From positions 1 to 62,819 of the forward strand of contig NZ_AUEY01000019.1 in NCBI RefSeq assembly GCF_000426225.1: 62,819 nt of DNA, given 5' to 3'. The DNA is from Desulforegula conservatrix Mb1Pa (lineage in GTDB: Bacteria > Desulfobacterota > Desulfobacteria > Desulfobacterales > Desulforegulaceae). The position numbers were made by a program, and so were the translations under genes. Shown here one piece after another: positions 8,956 to 18,383 of the stretch (the stretch's first letter is position 1; each line of letters begins with the position of its first letter). Below the pieces are notes generated by a model. The model did no database searches. It was not told the origin of the DNA and was given only the letters and a program-made list of their open reading frames with translations.

Positions 8956-9699
8956 CTATTTAATAAACAAATTATGTATTTTCCCTGATTTTGCGAGTAT
9001 GTAACAATACATAGTTTTCAGACATCCAAATCCATATTGAACACTTCTAAAAAAATTTATCGAAGAAGCCTCAGCAAAGTACTTTGTAGGGCAGCTTATC
9101 TCGGCTATTGTGCAACCAAGCCAGATTATCTGTGCCAGCATCTGGTTATCAAACACAAAGTCATCTGAATTTTTATCAAACGGAATTTTTTCCAGAAGTT
9201 CCCTTGAAAAAGCCCTATATCCTGTATGATATTCAGAAAGTTTTGCCCCAAAACAGACATTACCCGCAAAAGTCAAAAAACGGTTGGCAGCATATCTCCA
9301 CAAAGGCATTCCGCCTTTCAGCGCCCCGCCTCCAAGAATTCTGGAACCAAGAACGCAGTGATAGAGACCATTTCCTATGAGAGAGGCCATTGCAGGTATA
9401 AGTTTAGGCGTGTACTGATAGTCGGGATGAACCATAATAACGATATCTGCGCCATTTTCGAGGGCAAGCCTGTAACAGCTTTTCTGATTTCCTCCGTATC
9501 CTTTATTCCTTTTATGCTTGAATATAATCGACTTGGGCAAGTTTTCTGCTATTTCAACAGTTCTGTCGGAACTGACATCATCCACAATTATAACCAAGTC
9601 GACAACGCCCTGATCCATGACTTCATCATAAGTCATGCGAAGTGTTTTCTCAGCATTATAAGCAGGCATTACCACAACAACTTTTTTATCTTTATACAT
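8956..9699 (-). CDS. GT2 glycosyltransferase, DPM1-like
   Basis: A 247-residue GT2 enzyme without a clear membrane anchor. It shows VVVVMPAYNAEKTLR, the nucleotide-binding IVDDVSSDRT and the HPDYQY metal-site region in place of DxD. The length and the absence of C-terminal membrane segments resemble soluble dolichyl/polyprenyl-phosphate mannose or glucose synthases. It would make the lipid-linked sugar for the adjacent TMTC-like protein, whose gene begins 45 bp downstream. The donor sugar is not predictable from sequence. Confidence 0.82.
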   Translation of the reverse strand: MYKDKKVVVVMPAYNAEKTLRMTYDEVMDQGVVDLVIIVDDVSSDRTVEIAENLPKSIIFKHKRNKGYGGNQKSCYRLALENGADIVIMVHPDYQYTPKLIPAMASLIGNGLYHCVLGSRILGGGALKGGMPLWRYAANRFLTFAGNVCFGAKLSEYHTGYRAFSRELLEKIPFDKNSDDFVFDNQMLAQIIWLGCTIAEISCPTKYFAEASSINFFRSVQYGFGCLKTMYCYILAKSGKIHNLFIK

Positions 9700-9712
9700 A
9701 AAATATAAGGCC

Positions 9713-10630
9713 TTATTTTTTAGCTATGACAATAATTGTGCCACTATTATTAACTATTTTTTCAAAAACGACTATGGGTAAAAAGAGAACTGAGAAAGTG
9801 AAGCCAAGTATAATATTTAAATGATCTATCAAACTATTCGACCTTTTTTTTCTGCCTCTTAATCGATCAAAAAAAACATCCGCCTTCTTAAAAATAGAAT
9901 TCAAGGCGCTCTGAACCCATCCGAGAAGATCATACTCAAACTCCTGCCAAAGCTTGTGTTCGATAATAAAACCATTTGATTTGAGACAGCATTTTAATGA
10001 ATCTGCATCAAAATGGTATATATGACGGGGTACATCCAAATGAAGCCATTTGTTTTTAAATAATCGAGCCTGGATACTTTTTTTATTTGGAACCGCGATA
10101 ATCAGCTTACCGTTTGGAGCAAGAAGGCTATAAATACCAGTGAAAACCTTTTTAGTATCCGGCATATGTTCCAGTGTATGCCACATGGTAATACAATCAA
10201 AAGGTTCACTTCCAGCGAAATCTTCAATCTTTTCTTTAACAGCCAAGTTATTAAATAAATCATAATCAGGATTGATCTCTGTGCCGCTGACATTCCATCC
10301 AGTGGTTTTTAATGATTTTATAAATGAGCCATCTCCGCATCCAATATCGAGCAGCTTTTTGCCTTTACCATTTTTGATTGTCGAGGAAACGATCTTGGAA
10401 CGCCGCTTTATGCAATATTTTTCAGTAAAACCGTGCCTGTTACCATAATATGATCTATCGTAATATTTTTTTAGATCATTAGGCTGGGGGGTTGTATATC
10501 CAAGTCCGCAGCCAGAACAATTATATATCGAGAAAACTTCCATTGAAACACTATCACTGACTGGGCTGTAAAGAGGTTCGAGGTTCATACCACAAATATG
10601 GCATTTGGTATGAAAAGTTTTATCAGACAT
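9713..10630 (-). CDS. Class I SAM-dependent methyltransferase with N-terminal Zn motif
   Basis: A 305-residue protein. Two CxxC pairs near the start (CHICGM and CSGCGLGY, about residues 10-42) look like a zinc knuckle. The SAM-binding glycine loop is LLDIGCGDGSFI (about 93-104), followed by a Methyltransf_23-type core with MWHTLEHMPD. A hydrophobic stretch near residues 270-290 may anchor it to the membrane. This class commonly modifies sugars or lipid-linked intermediates in glycan clusters. It sits 13 bp upstream of the GT2 gene, in the same operon. The substrate is unknown. Confidence 0.8.
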   Translation of the reverse strand: MSDKTFHTKCHICGMNLEPLYSPVSDSVSMEVFSIYNCSGCGLGYTTPQPNDLKKYYDRSYYGNRHGFTEKYCIKRRSKIVSSTIKNGKGKKLLDIGCGDGSFIKSLKTTGWNVSGTEINPDYDLFNNLAVKEKIEDFAGSEPFDCITMWHTLEHMPDTKKVFTGIYSLLAPNGKLIIAVPNKKSIQARLFKNKWLHLDVPRHIYHFDADSLKCCLKSNGFIIEHKLWQEFEYDLLGWVQSALNSIFKKADVFFDRLRGRKKRSNSLIDHLNIILGFTFSVLFLPIVVFEKIVNNSGTIIVIAKK

Positions 10631-10686
10631 TTGTTTTCGCCTATTGTTTTTTATTTTAAACAGGTGTTTCTATTATACCCAATTGA

Positions 10687-10806
10687 CTCACAAAAAGTCC
10701 GATTACCTTCATTCCGGCGCAGGCCGGAATCCAGAAGCGCCTGAACAGAATGGATACCGGATCAAGTCCGGCATGACGACGACGCCTTTTTTTGACTTTT
10801 TGCGAG
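10687..10806. repeat. Dispersed repeat A, copy 1
   Basis: A 120-bp element bounded by inverted ends CTCACAAAAAGTC and GACTTTTTGCGAG. Inside are the two short dyads common to the family (CCGGCGCAGGCCGG; CCGGATCAAGTCCGG). A 78-codon frame through it is a by-product of the repeat and not a gene. Confidence 0.85.
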
Positions 10807-10863
10807 ACCGTCACTCTTAATGGCTTATGCTTCTTGTAAGAGCTATCATACAACGGCAGATAT

Positions 10864-12489
10864 TCATGGAAACTCCCTGAGTATCTGCCCAAGTTTTACG
10901 TGATCAAAAGCAATTCGTCTTGGTCTGCTTTTGGTATAAAAAAACACGTCTCCTTCAATTTCTTCGCCAGGAGCCAACTCTGTGACCAGATTTTTTGAAA
11001 AATCATTATACTGGTATTTGACGCCATCCTCGCAATCAAGAGAAAAGAAATCCGGATTTATCCTGAAAGCATCTGGTCCGACATTTTTTAGCCAGACCCT
11101 TATTTTTCTCTGGTTTCTGTTTTTATTACCTGAAAAGCCGTCATCACGCATAGCCATTACGACATATTCATTTCCTTCGAAAAAAAGAAGCTTCTCACTT
11201 TTCGCTTTGTGAACAAGCCATTCATTCCCAGGAGTTGGTTCAAGACCATAAGCCTTTTCAGCAATTGTTATTGCGCCTTCCAAGACAGCCTTATCCTTAT
11301 TATAATTACGGAGAATACTTTCTGCCTTTTCTGCCATTTTTGAAGCGAACATCATCCTGTTCAGCCTTAGCAAATCGGCGTAAGATTCATTCCCAGGATC
11401 AATGTCTGAAAGCCTCGAATATGCTTCGTATCTGGCTTCATAATCATCAAATGCCATATCTTTTATTTTCTGATTCAGAATTTTCTCGTCAAGGCTGCTT
11501 TTTATCAAAATGAGGAAAGGATTGTAACGCAGATTTGGTATATCATATTTATTAAGTTCTGACTTAGCAGGCTCTATTCCTTCTCTGTCTGCTACAGAAA
11601 TGATATGTTCTTTAAGCGACCAGGCATTTTTACGAAATATATCAGCCTTTTTTTCAAGCGCTGTTTCATCTGCAATACGCTTTTTTTCATCTCTGTAAAC
11701 CCGGTAAGAATCAATGCCGGAATTGACAGAATAATAAACAGCCACAAAACATATAACTACTGAAACAAACAGTAAAATCTGCTTTTTAAAGTTCCATGTC
11801 ACAGAATACGAGGTGAGAGCCAATGATTTTAAAACAGGCGTTAAAGCAAACAAAAAAGAAATAAAATATTTTGCAATTACGACAGCGAACCCTCTAATGC
11901 CTGCTAAAACTTTTGAAAACTCTTTCAGATAATTACATGCGCCAGAAGAAACAGGCGTCTCGTATAGATCCTCCTGTTTCATGGACTCAAGTTTTGCGAA
12001 AACGGCTCCGCAGTTCCGGCACTCATACTCTCCGAAATACCGGTTTGACCTGCAATTGAGACAGAAACCAATAACATGGCCGGTCTCTTCAAATTCCATG
12101 ACAAGTCTATCATCCCCATCACTAAAACTGTCAAATGATAAAATATCAGAGGACTCGGGCTTCCGGTTTTCCTGCTCATCCAAGACTTCTTTGTCCGACT
12201 CCTTTATCAGGGCATTTTCATAGATTTGAAAATCTATGCCGCACATCAGGCAAACCCTGTCATTTTCAAGCCTGTCAAAACCGCATGAAGGACATTTGGG
12301 CCCGGAAAAAGTCTTTACTTCCGGGACTACCTTCTTTTTTTCGTCTGATTCTACCTCCGGTTTCTTAGCGGGCCCGGTATCTGAAGAGCTTTGGTAAATC
12401 TGAAAATCAATCCCACACATCAGACAAATTCTGTCAGATTCTATTCGCTCGAATCCGCATGCAGGGCATTTCAAATCTTGGCCTGTCAT
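10864..12489 (-). CDS. Membrane protein with three zinc ribbons and C-terminal DUF4352-like domain
   Basis: 541 residues, function unknown. Two near-identical zinc ribbons lie at about 8-33 and 66-90 (CPACGFERIES / CPSCGFDRLEN, each followed by CLMCGIDFQIY), and a third at about 142-165 (CLNCRSNRYFGEYECRNCG). One or two membrane helices at about 205-265 separate them from an alpha-helical region and a C-terminal beta domain (about 425-541). That domain resembles DUF4352-type extracytoplasmic modules (conserved IRVWLKNVGPDAFRINPDFF). The cytoplasmic ribbons and exported tail suggest a sensing or scaffolding role, but no function can be assigned. Repeat A copy 1 lies just downstream. Confidence 0.7.
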   Translation of the reverse strand: MTGQDLKCPACGFERIESDRICLMCGIDFQIYQSSSDTGPAKKPEVESDEKKKVVPEVKTFSGPKCPSCGFDRLENDRVCLMCGIDFQIYENALIKESDKEVLDEQENRKPESSDILSFDSFSDGDDRLVMEFEETGHVIGFCLNCRSNRYFGEYECRNCGAVFAKLESMKQEDLYETPVSSGACNYLKEFSKVLAGIRGFAVVIAKYFISFLFALTPVLKSLALTSYSVTWNFKKQILLFVSVVICFVAVYYSVNSGIDSYRVYRDEKKRIADETALEKKADIFRKNAWSLKEHIISVADREGIEPAKSELNKYDIPNLRYNPFLILIKSSLDEKILNQKIKDMAFDDYEARYEAYSRLSDIDPGNESYADLLRLNRMMFASKMAEKAESILRNYNKDKAVLEGAITIAEKAYGLEPTPGNEWLVHKAKSEKLLFFEGNEYVVMAMRDDGFSGNKNRNQRKIRVWLKNVGPDAFRINPDFFSLDCEDGVKYQYNDFSKNLVTELAPGEEIEGDVFFYTKSRPRRIAFDHVKLGQILREFP

Positions 12490-12534
12490 AACCGTGATAC
12501 CTTTAATTATCTTGATGCCATATTAATAACAAAA

Positions 12535-14172
12535 CTAAATTTTCCAGATATTTATACCATGGGTTCTGCCAGCTACAGGAAGATAGACCATAACTTTTGT
12601 ACCCCGTCCCTCTTCAGAAAGGATATGTATATGGCCGTCATTCTGTTTAACCGCAGAGTAAGCAATCGTAAGACCAAGCCCCATACCTTTTCTCACACCT
12701 CTCTCCCGTGTAGAAAAATAGGGATCAAAAATCCTTGGCATATCTTCCTTGCATATTCCAGGGCCATTGTCAGACACGGTTATTTTAACATATTCACCAG
12801 GAGGCAAAAGAAAGCCGGGATGAATGGAATCTGCATCCATAATGACCTTTTCAGCCTCTATCTTCACTGTATTGTCTGACGAGACTGCAGCCTCGAGCGC
12901 ATTGGACATTATACTTGATAAAGCAAGCCTTATTGAATCACAGTCTATGCGTACCTCAGGAAGATCCTTCGGAATATTTGTCACTATTTTTATTCCTGAA
13001 GTCCCGAGATTGAGCATGACAGCTTCATTAATGACAGGGCCGACCAGAATATTCTGGCGATAGACCTTTCTGGTCTGTGAAAAATTAATAAATTTATGGG
13101 TGATTGACTTCCCCATGTTTGCGGCTTTTTCAATCTGCCCGAGCATATTGTGTACTCTGCTGCTTTTTTCCAGCTCCATCTGGGCAAGGGATGTATTTCC
13201 AACTATAATTGAAAGAATATTGTTAAAATCATGGGAAATTCCGGCAGCGATTGTATTTGCCACCTCAAGCTTTCCTGACTTTATTCTCTCGTCCTCAAGC
13301 GCCCTTCTTAATGAAATATCCCTGATTATCAGCTGGTAAAGACGCTCATCCACACCCTCTACGGTTGTCACCCCTATTTCCACAGGAGTTCTGGAATCAT
13401 CCCTCTTTTTTAACACTGTTTCAAAAAAATCTGACGCGCCTAATAACGAAAGGCCACCAGCATTCACTGTAGAATCGAATTCAAAAATACGATCTATGCA
13501 GATTCCTGATAATTCGGAAATATCCATTCCGGCGAGCTCGGCAGCCCGTCGGTTCACCATTTTTATTACACCCTCACTGTCCAGAAGAAAAAGAGCTTCG
13601 CCAGATTCCTCGAAAAGAAGACGGTAGCGCTTTTCGCTGTCTTCAAGAGCTGTCTTGGTTCTTGCCAGTTCCTCTTCCAGCTCCATCTCCTTGGAAACCT
13701 CCGTAAGATTCCCGAATGACAGACAGATCCCATCATTATCAAATGACTCAATTAGTACGGAATCCTTAAGCCACAAAATTCTTCCGCTCTGGGTTCTGAT
13801 TTTGTATACTGCTTCAATATTCCCGGCGGTTTTACCCTGCTTCCTCTGGCTTTCCCTGATAAAAGCCATATCAGCTTTTCTGATTATATGCTTTTTGATT
13901 GTTACATCAAAATATTTATATACTCTCTGATCAATAACAGCCTTCCTAAAAATTTCCGGCAGCCCTTCTGTGTCCGTATCAAAAATCTTCAGAAAGCCTT
14001 TGCTTGCAAACTCATACCATATTGCGCCTGTTTTTTCATCCCAGGCAGAAATATAATGAAGAAAAGGCCCGGGCACTGAATCAAGCCCCTGATAAACCGA
14101 CAGCGCTTCAGCAAGACGCATTTTCAGTTCTTCACTATAACCTGAGTCCAATATTCTTCCATGATAGTTCAA
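12535..14172 (-). CDS. PAS-domain sensor histidine kinase (orphan, soluble)
   Basis: 545 residues. An N-terminal PAS-like region (about 25-155) and a second PAS domain (about 177-290) precede a HisKA domain with the phospho-acceptor His in GISHDFNNILSII (about 315). A HATPase_c domain follows, with N box SNALEAA and G boxes DNGPGI, GMGLGL. No membrane helices are evident, so it probably senses a cytoplasmic signal. The start is TTG with AGAGGA 7 nt upstream. No response regulator is adjacent, and the ISHDFNN H-box type often phosphorylates distant or receiver-only partners. The signal and target are unknown. Confidence 0.88.
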   Translation of the reverse strand: MNYHGRILDSGYSEELKMRLAEALSVYQGLDSVPGPFLHYISAWDEKTGAIWYEFASKGFLKIFDTDTEGLPEIFRKAVIDQRVYKYFDVTIKKHIIRKADMAFIRESQRKQGKTAGNIEAVYKIRTQSGRILWLKDSVLIESFDNDGICLSFGNLTEVSKEMELEEELARTKTALEDSEKRYRLLFEESGEALFLLDSEGVIKMVNRRAAELAGMDISELSGICIDRIFEFDSTVNAGGLSLLGASDFFETVLKKRDDSRTPVEIGVTTVEGVDERLYQLIIRDISLRRALEDERIKSGKLEVANTIAAGISHDFNNILSIIVGNTSLAQMELEKSSRVHNMLGQIEKAANMGKSITHKFINFSQTRKVYRQNILVGPVINEAVMLNLGTSGIKIVTNIPKDLPEVRIDCDSIRLALSSIMSNALEAAVSSDNTVKIEAEKVIMDADSIHPGFLLPPGEYVKITVSDNGPGICKEDMPRIFDPYFSTRERGVRKGMGLGLTIAYSAVKQNDGHIHILSEEGRGTKVMVYLPVAGRTHGINIWKI

Positions 14173-14254
14173 GATGTTATCCTCTTGATGGGTTGAGTTT
14201 GAAGAGAAATTCGGATTAATTTGGGCACAGCCAAAAAAATATTAATTTTGACAA

Positions 14255-14399
14255 GGTCGCAAAAAGTCAAAAAAAGACGCCTGCGTCATACCGGACTTGA
14301 TCCGGCATCTTTGTATTTTCAATTACTTCTGGGCTTCCGGATTCCGGTTTTCACCGGGACAGGCCCCGCCTGAATGACCTTAATAGAACTTTTTGCGAG
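14255..14399. repeat. Dispersed repeat A, copy 2
   Basis: A 145-bp element with ends GGTCGCAAAAAGTC and GAACTTTTTGCGAG, in the opposite internal orientation to copy 1 (CCGGACTTGATCCGG precedes GGATTCCGG). It lies between the histidine kinase and rpsT. Confidence 0.8.
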
Positions 14400-14664
14400 T
14401 CCATCAATTTTATAAAATATTTTAACATATGCGGCAATCTGTTTTATTCAGCATATGCGGCAATCTGTTCCTGATAATCAAAAAACCCCCGCATATCCGG
14501 CATAAAAAGGCCCGCCTCCAAATTACGCTTGCAAAACACTCTATTTATTATTAAAAAATAGCCTTGACATAAAAATCATCAGATAATATTTATACAGTCT
14601 ATTTTGACATTCAAAATACAATTTATGCATATAGAAAAATATCAAACTTAAGGAGTCTTGGAAA

Positions 14665-14937
14665 TTGGCTAATCATAAGTCAGCAGAAAAAAGAGCAAAA
14701 CAGGGCGAGAAGAAAAACCTTCGCAACAGAATGGTAAAAACTCATGTTAAAACAGCAGTAAAAAAAGTCCTCGCAGCTGTTACTGAAAAAGATGAAAATG
14801 CAGCAAGCGTTCTTGACATGGCAAAATCAGCCATAGACAAGGCTGCAAAAAAAGGCGTAATTCACAAACGCAATGCAGCAAGAAAAATTTCCCGTCTTGC
14901 AAAAAAGCTTAATGCGATAAATAAAGCAAACGCGTAA
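14665..14937 (+). CDS. rpsT: 30S ribosomal protein S20
   Basis: 90 residues, very basic, beginning MANHKSAEKRAKQGEKKNLR, with the conserved helical S20 pattern through RNAARKISRLAKKLN. S20 binds 16S rRNA early in assembly of the 30S body. The start is TTG with an AAGGAG site about 10 nt upstream. Escherichia coli rpsT also uses UUG, and the weak start is part of its translational autoregulation there. It is monocistronic, with a strong terminator 34 bp after the stop. Confidence 0.96.
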   Translation: MANHKSAEKRAKQGEKKNLRNRMVKTHVKTAVKKVLAAVTEKDENAASVLDMAKSAIDKAAKKGVIHKRNAARKISRLAKKLNAINKANA

Positions 14938-14970
14938 ACGCTCAAATATATTAGCAACTGAAAATCTGAA

Positions 14971-14998
14971 GCCGGGGATTCCCGGCTTTTCTTTTTCT
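14971..14998 (+). terminator. rpsT terminator
   Basis: Stem GCCGGG, loop GATT, stem CCCGGC followed by TTTTCTTTTTC; a standard rho-independent terminator. Confidence 0.9.
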
Positions 14999-15042
14999 TG
15001 TATAGCCCGGCTTGATCGTTTAAATCGCTTATTGATACTAAT

Positions 15043-15140
15043 GGTCTCGCAACAAGTCAGAAAAGGACTTCAGGCCTGACTTGATCCTTCATCCAGCACT
15101 CTCAGACACTTCTGGATTCCGGCCTTCACCGGAATGACGG
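15043..15140. repeat. Dispersed repeat A, copy 3 (truncated)
   Basis: The left end GGTCTCGCAACAAGTC is diverged from the family consensus. The GGATTCCGGCCTTCACCGGAATGACGG part is present, but the right CTTTTTGCGAG end is missing, cut off 10 bp before the lptE stop. Confidence 0.7.
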
Positions 15141-15150
15141 AAATACCTTG

Positions 15151-15660
15151 TCAATATTCATTCAGCTTTTCATAAACAGTTTCAGCCATTCTTTTTGAAA
15201 CCGTCAAAAGCGCATTCTGCTTATTATTTTCAGTTGTTGTCCTGTTATCAGAAACCTTGTAAGCTTCCTCGTCCGTCAGCTTTGCAAGCTGCCTTACAAG
15301 TTTTCCGCTCTTATCCACAAGATTCACGTCCAGAAAAACCACGGCCTTTCTTTCAGTGGCAATATCAGGATTTGAGTGTGTTATGCCCTTAATGTCTATC
15401 CTTGAGATCTCGCCCTTGATGAATCCGTCAGCCTTTTCGAGAGAAGAATAAGTATCCGCGCTCTTGCTGATGAATTCCTCAATAAGGGAATTGGTCAGAA
15501 CAACCTCGTATCCGCTTTCCCTGCTTTTGTTTTCAAACATCTGGATACCAAGCTTTTTAATGCCTCCGGGAAGTTTTGTTCCAACGGCAAACCTGTAGCC
15601 GCAGGATGTAAACGTACAGACAAGAAGGATGATAAGAACACTTAAATATCTTTTATTCAA
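15151..15660 (-). CDS. lptE: LptE family LPS-assembly lipoprotein
   Basis: 169 residues. A signal peptide with lipobox (CTFTSC-GYRF) predicts lipidation at about Cys20. The mature start GYRFAVGTKLPGGIKKLGI is the LptE signature. LptE plugs the LptD outer-membrane barrel that inserts lipopolysaccharide. The start is TTG with GGAG 6 nt upstream. It lies downstream of leuS on the same strand, the usual arrangement in many Gram-negatives, although a terminator-like hairpin stands between them. No lptD is in the window. Confidence 0.88.
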   Translation of the reverse strand: MNKRYLSVLIILLVCTFTSCGYRFAVGTKLPGGIKKLGIQMFENKSRESGYEVVLTNSLIEEFISKSADTYSSLEKADGFIKGEISRIDIKGITHSNPDIATERKAVVFLDVNLVDKSGKLVRQLAKLTDEEAYKVSDNRTTTENNKQNALLTVSKRMAETVYEKLNEY

Positions 15661-15685
15661 AGGGATCTCCAGAAATATACCAGGA

Positions 15686-15726
15686 CAAAAAAACTTTGCC
15701 GGGAACCGAAGGTGAAAGTTTCCGGC
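15686..15726 (-). terminator. Probable leuS terminator
   Basis: On the minus strand GCCGGAAAC pairs with GTTCCCGGC (one mismatch) around an 11-nt loop, followed by a tract with seven T residues. It would limit read-through from leuS to lptE. Confidence 0.6.
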
Positions 15727-15791
15727 CTATTGAAATGGAAGAGCCTGTCTGGCGCATACCAAATAGTATGCACCAAGGAACAGGCAAAGTA

Positions 15792-18383
15792 TTAAACTAC
15801 TATATTAAGAAGCTTGTTCTTGACATAGATAACCTTTTTCAAAGGTTTGCCATCGATAAACTTCTCTACCTGCGGATCTTCGAGTGCAAGCTTTTTTACT
15901 GTTTCCTCATCCGAATCCAGAGGCATATTGAGCTTTCCTCTGAGTTTCCCGTTAACCTGAACAACCACGGTCACCTCGTCTGCAACAAGGGCGTCTTCCC
16001 TGTAAACAGGCCAAGCCTTTGCAGAAACACTTGAGCCATCTCCAAGAAAAGCCCAGAGTTCTTCTGAAATATGGGGAACAAAAGGCGCAAGCAAAAGTGT
16101 CATGGACTCGATTGAGAATCTGATAACTTCAGGAGCAAATGGAGCTTCTTCCTCTCCTTCCATGAGATAGAGCAAATTAACAAGTTCCATGACAGCACTT
16201 ATTGCGGTATTGAACTGATATCTGTTTTCAATGTCTTCCCCAACTTTTTTGATGGTAAAGTTAGCTTTCCTGAAAAGTTCCTGAACCTTTCCTGATAGTG
16301 CATCCACCGATCCTGAGTATGATTTTTTGCCGTTTATGAGATCATAATAACGGCTGATGATCCTCCAGACCCTGTTGAGGAACCTGTCAGCGCCTTCTAT
16401 ACCCTGGTCGCTCCATTCAAGATCCCTTTCAGGAGGAGCAGCAAAGAGACAGAATAACCTTGTAGTGTCAGCGCCGTATTTATCGAGCATTTTATCCGGA
16501 TCTACGCCGTTCTTCTTTGACTTGGACATTTTTTCAAGGCGTCCTGAAGTAACTGGACTTGAGCACATTTTGCAAACAGGCCCTGATTCTGTCTGAACAA
16601 TTTCATCATAATAAAGAAATTTGTGTTCAGGACAGGTCATGGTCTCCCTGCAAACCATCCCCTGGGTCAGAAGCTTGTCAAATGGCTCCGAGATGCCGAC
16701 AAGCCCTTCGTCCCTCATTACCCTTGTGAAATATCTTGAGTAAAGAAGATGAAGAATCGCGTGTTCAACGCCGCCGATATATTGATCAACCGGCATCCAG
16801 TAATCAACTGACTCACGGTCTATCATCCCTGTGGTGCAGAAAGGGTTGCAATATCTTATAAAATACCACGACGATTCCACAAAAGTATCCATTGTGTCCG
16901 TATCCCTGACTGCATCGGGATTTCCGCATTTAGGACACTGTACCTTCTTGAAAAAATCGAGCGCAGGAAGAGGAGATCCACCATTTTCAAGGAGCTGGGC
17001 ATCCTCTGGAAGCAGAACAGGCAGATTCTCAATTTTTTCAGGAACTATCCCGCATGAATCACAGTGAATCATAGGGATGGGACTTCCCCAATATCTCTGC
17101 CTTGAGATGCCCCAGTCACGCAGCCTGTAGGTCACAGCCTTGTCCCCCAGCCCCTTATCCTTAAGATAAGTTGCTATGGCATCCTGGGCATCCTTATTGT
17201 CCATACCTGTAAAATCACCTGAGTTAACAAGAAAACCAGGAGCTGTATAAGCGGCCTTCATTGTCTCAGCATCAAGGGTTTCACCCTTTGGCTGAATAAC
17301 TACAATGCGCTCGAGATTATATTTTAGCGCAAAGTCAAAATCTCTCTGGTCATGGGCAGGTACAGACATGACAGCGCCTGTTCCATATTCCATCAGGGCA
17401 AAATTGGCGGCAAATACCGGCATTTTCCTGCCTGTCATCGGATTTATGCAATATGCGCCTGTAAACACGCCTTCTTTTTCCAGCATGTCGATATTTCTGC
17501 TGGATCTGTCCTGGGTGGCAATTTTTTCGAGAAAAACTTTTACATCAGCCTCTGTTTCCTTTCCTGACGAAAGTGAAAGGACAAGAGGATGTTCAGGAGC
17601 AAGACACATGAATGTAGCGCCGAATAAAGTGTCAGGTCTTGTTGTGAATACTTCTATTGTTTCCGGGCTTTCCTCGATGGCAAATCTGATTCTTGCACCC
17701 ACGCTCTTGCCTATCCAGTTCCTCTGCATCGTTGTTACTTTTTCAGGCCAGCCAGTGAGATTATCACATTCCTGAAGAAGCTCCTCGACATGATCTGTTA
17801 TGCGGAAAAACCACTGATCCAGCCTTTTCTGACGAACCTGATTTCCGCATCTCCAGCATTCCCCGTCTTCAACCTGCTCATTTGCAAGAACTGTCTGGCA
17901 TGGATCGCACCAGTTGACATGGGATTCTTTTCTGTAAGCCATGCCTTTTTCAAACATTTTTATAAAAAGCCACTGTTCCCATTTGTAATAATCAGATTTG
18001 CAAGTGGCTATTTCCTTTTGCCAGTCATAACTGAAACCGAGACGCTTTAACTGAACTTTCATGGCTTCGATATTGGAATATGTCCAGGCAGCCGGATGTG
18101 TATTATTGCTGATAGCGGCGTTTTCCGCTGGCATACCGAAAGCATCCCAGCCCATGGGATGAAGTACGTTGAAGCCTTTCATTTTTTTGTATCTGGCGAT
18201 CACGTCTCCAATGGTATAGTTACGCACATGGCCCATATGAATCTTCCCGGAAGGATAGGGAAACATTTCAAGTACATAGTATTTGGGTTTTGTCTTATCT
18301 ATGACAGACTTAAAGGACGATTTTTCTTCCCAAAAGCCCTGCCATTTAGATTCTATCATTTCGGGGCGGTAATTTTTGTCCAT
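15792..18383 (-). CDS. leuS: Leucyl-tRNA synthetase
   Basis: 863 residues from the chosen ATG ([15 protein letters not shown]), which has GGAGG 10 nt upstream; a TTG eight codons earlier has no such site. Class I signatures are present: the HIGH-type motif [15 protein letters not shown] and the KMSKS loop [10 protein letters not shown]. Cysteine pairs of the zinc modules occur in CDPCQ/CWRCG, CDSCG/CPKCG and CPEHK/CKMC. The editing domain (CP1) and the C-terminal anticodon and tRNA-binding region are complete, so the protein should charge tRNA-Leu and proofread. Normal length for a bacterial LeuS. Confidence 0.97.
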   Translation of the reverse strand: MDKNYRPEMIESKWQGFWEEKSSFKSVIDKTKPKYYVLEMFPYPSGKIHMGHVRNYTIGDVIARYKKMKGFNVLHPMGWDAFGMPAENAAISNNTHPAAWTYSNIEAMKVQLKRLGFSYDWQKEIATCKSDYYKWEQWLFIKMFEKGMAYRKESHVNWCDPCQTVLANEQVEDGECWRCGNQVRQKRLDQWFFRITDHVEELLQECDNLTGWPEKVTTMQRNWIGKSVGARIRFAIEESPETIEVFTTRPDTLFGATFMCLAPEHPLVLSLSSGKETEADVKVFLEKIATQDRSSRNIDMLEKEGVFTGAYCINPMTGRKMPVFAANFALMEYGTGAVMSVPAHDQRDFDFALKYNLERIVVIQPKGETLDAETMKAAYTAPGFLVNSGDFTGMDNKDAQDAIATYLKDKGLGDKAVTYRLRDWGISRQRYWGSPIPMIHCDSCGIVPEKIENLPVLLPEDAQLLENGGSPLPALDFFKKVQCPKCGNPDAVRDTDTMDTFVESSWYFIRYCNPFCTTGMIDRESVDYWMPVDQYIGGVEHAILHLLYSRYFTRVMRDEGLVGISEPFDKLLTQGMVCRETMTCPEHKFLYYDEIVQTESGPVCKMCSSPVTSGRLEKMSKSKKNGVDPDKMLDKYGADTTRLFCLFAAPPERDLEWSDQGIEGADRFLNRVWRIISRYYDLINGKKSYSGSVDALSGKVQELFRKANFTIKKVGEDIENRYQFNTAISAVMELVNLLYLMEGEEEAPFAPEVIRFSIESMTLLLAPFVPHISEELWAFLGDGSSVSAKAWPVYREDALVADEVTVVVQVNGKLRGKLNMPLDSDEETVKKLALEDPQVEKFIDGKPLKKVIYVKNKLLNIVV

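Noticed and set aside
10656-10892. A 78-codon minus-strand frame (MGRYSGSFHEYL...)
   Set aside because: It runs through repeat A copy 1; the RRHAGLDPVSILFRRFWIPA peptide is the usual by-product of this kind of repeat.
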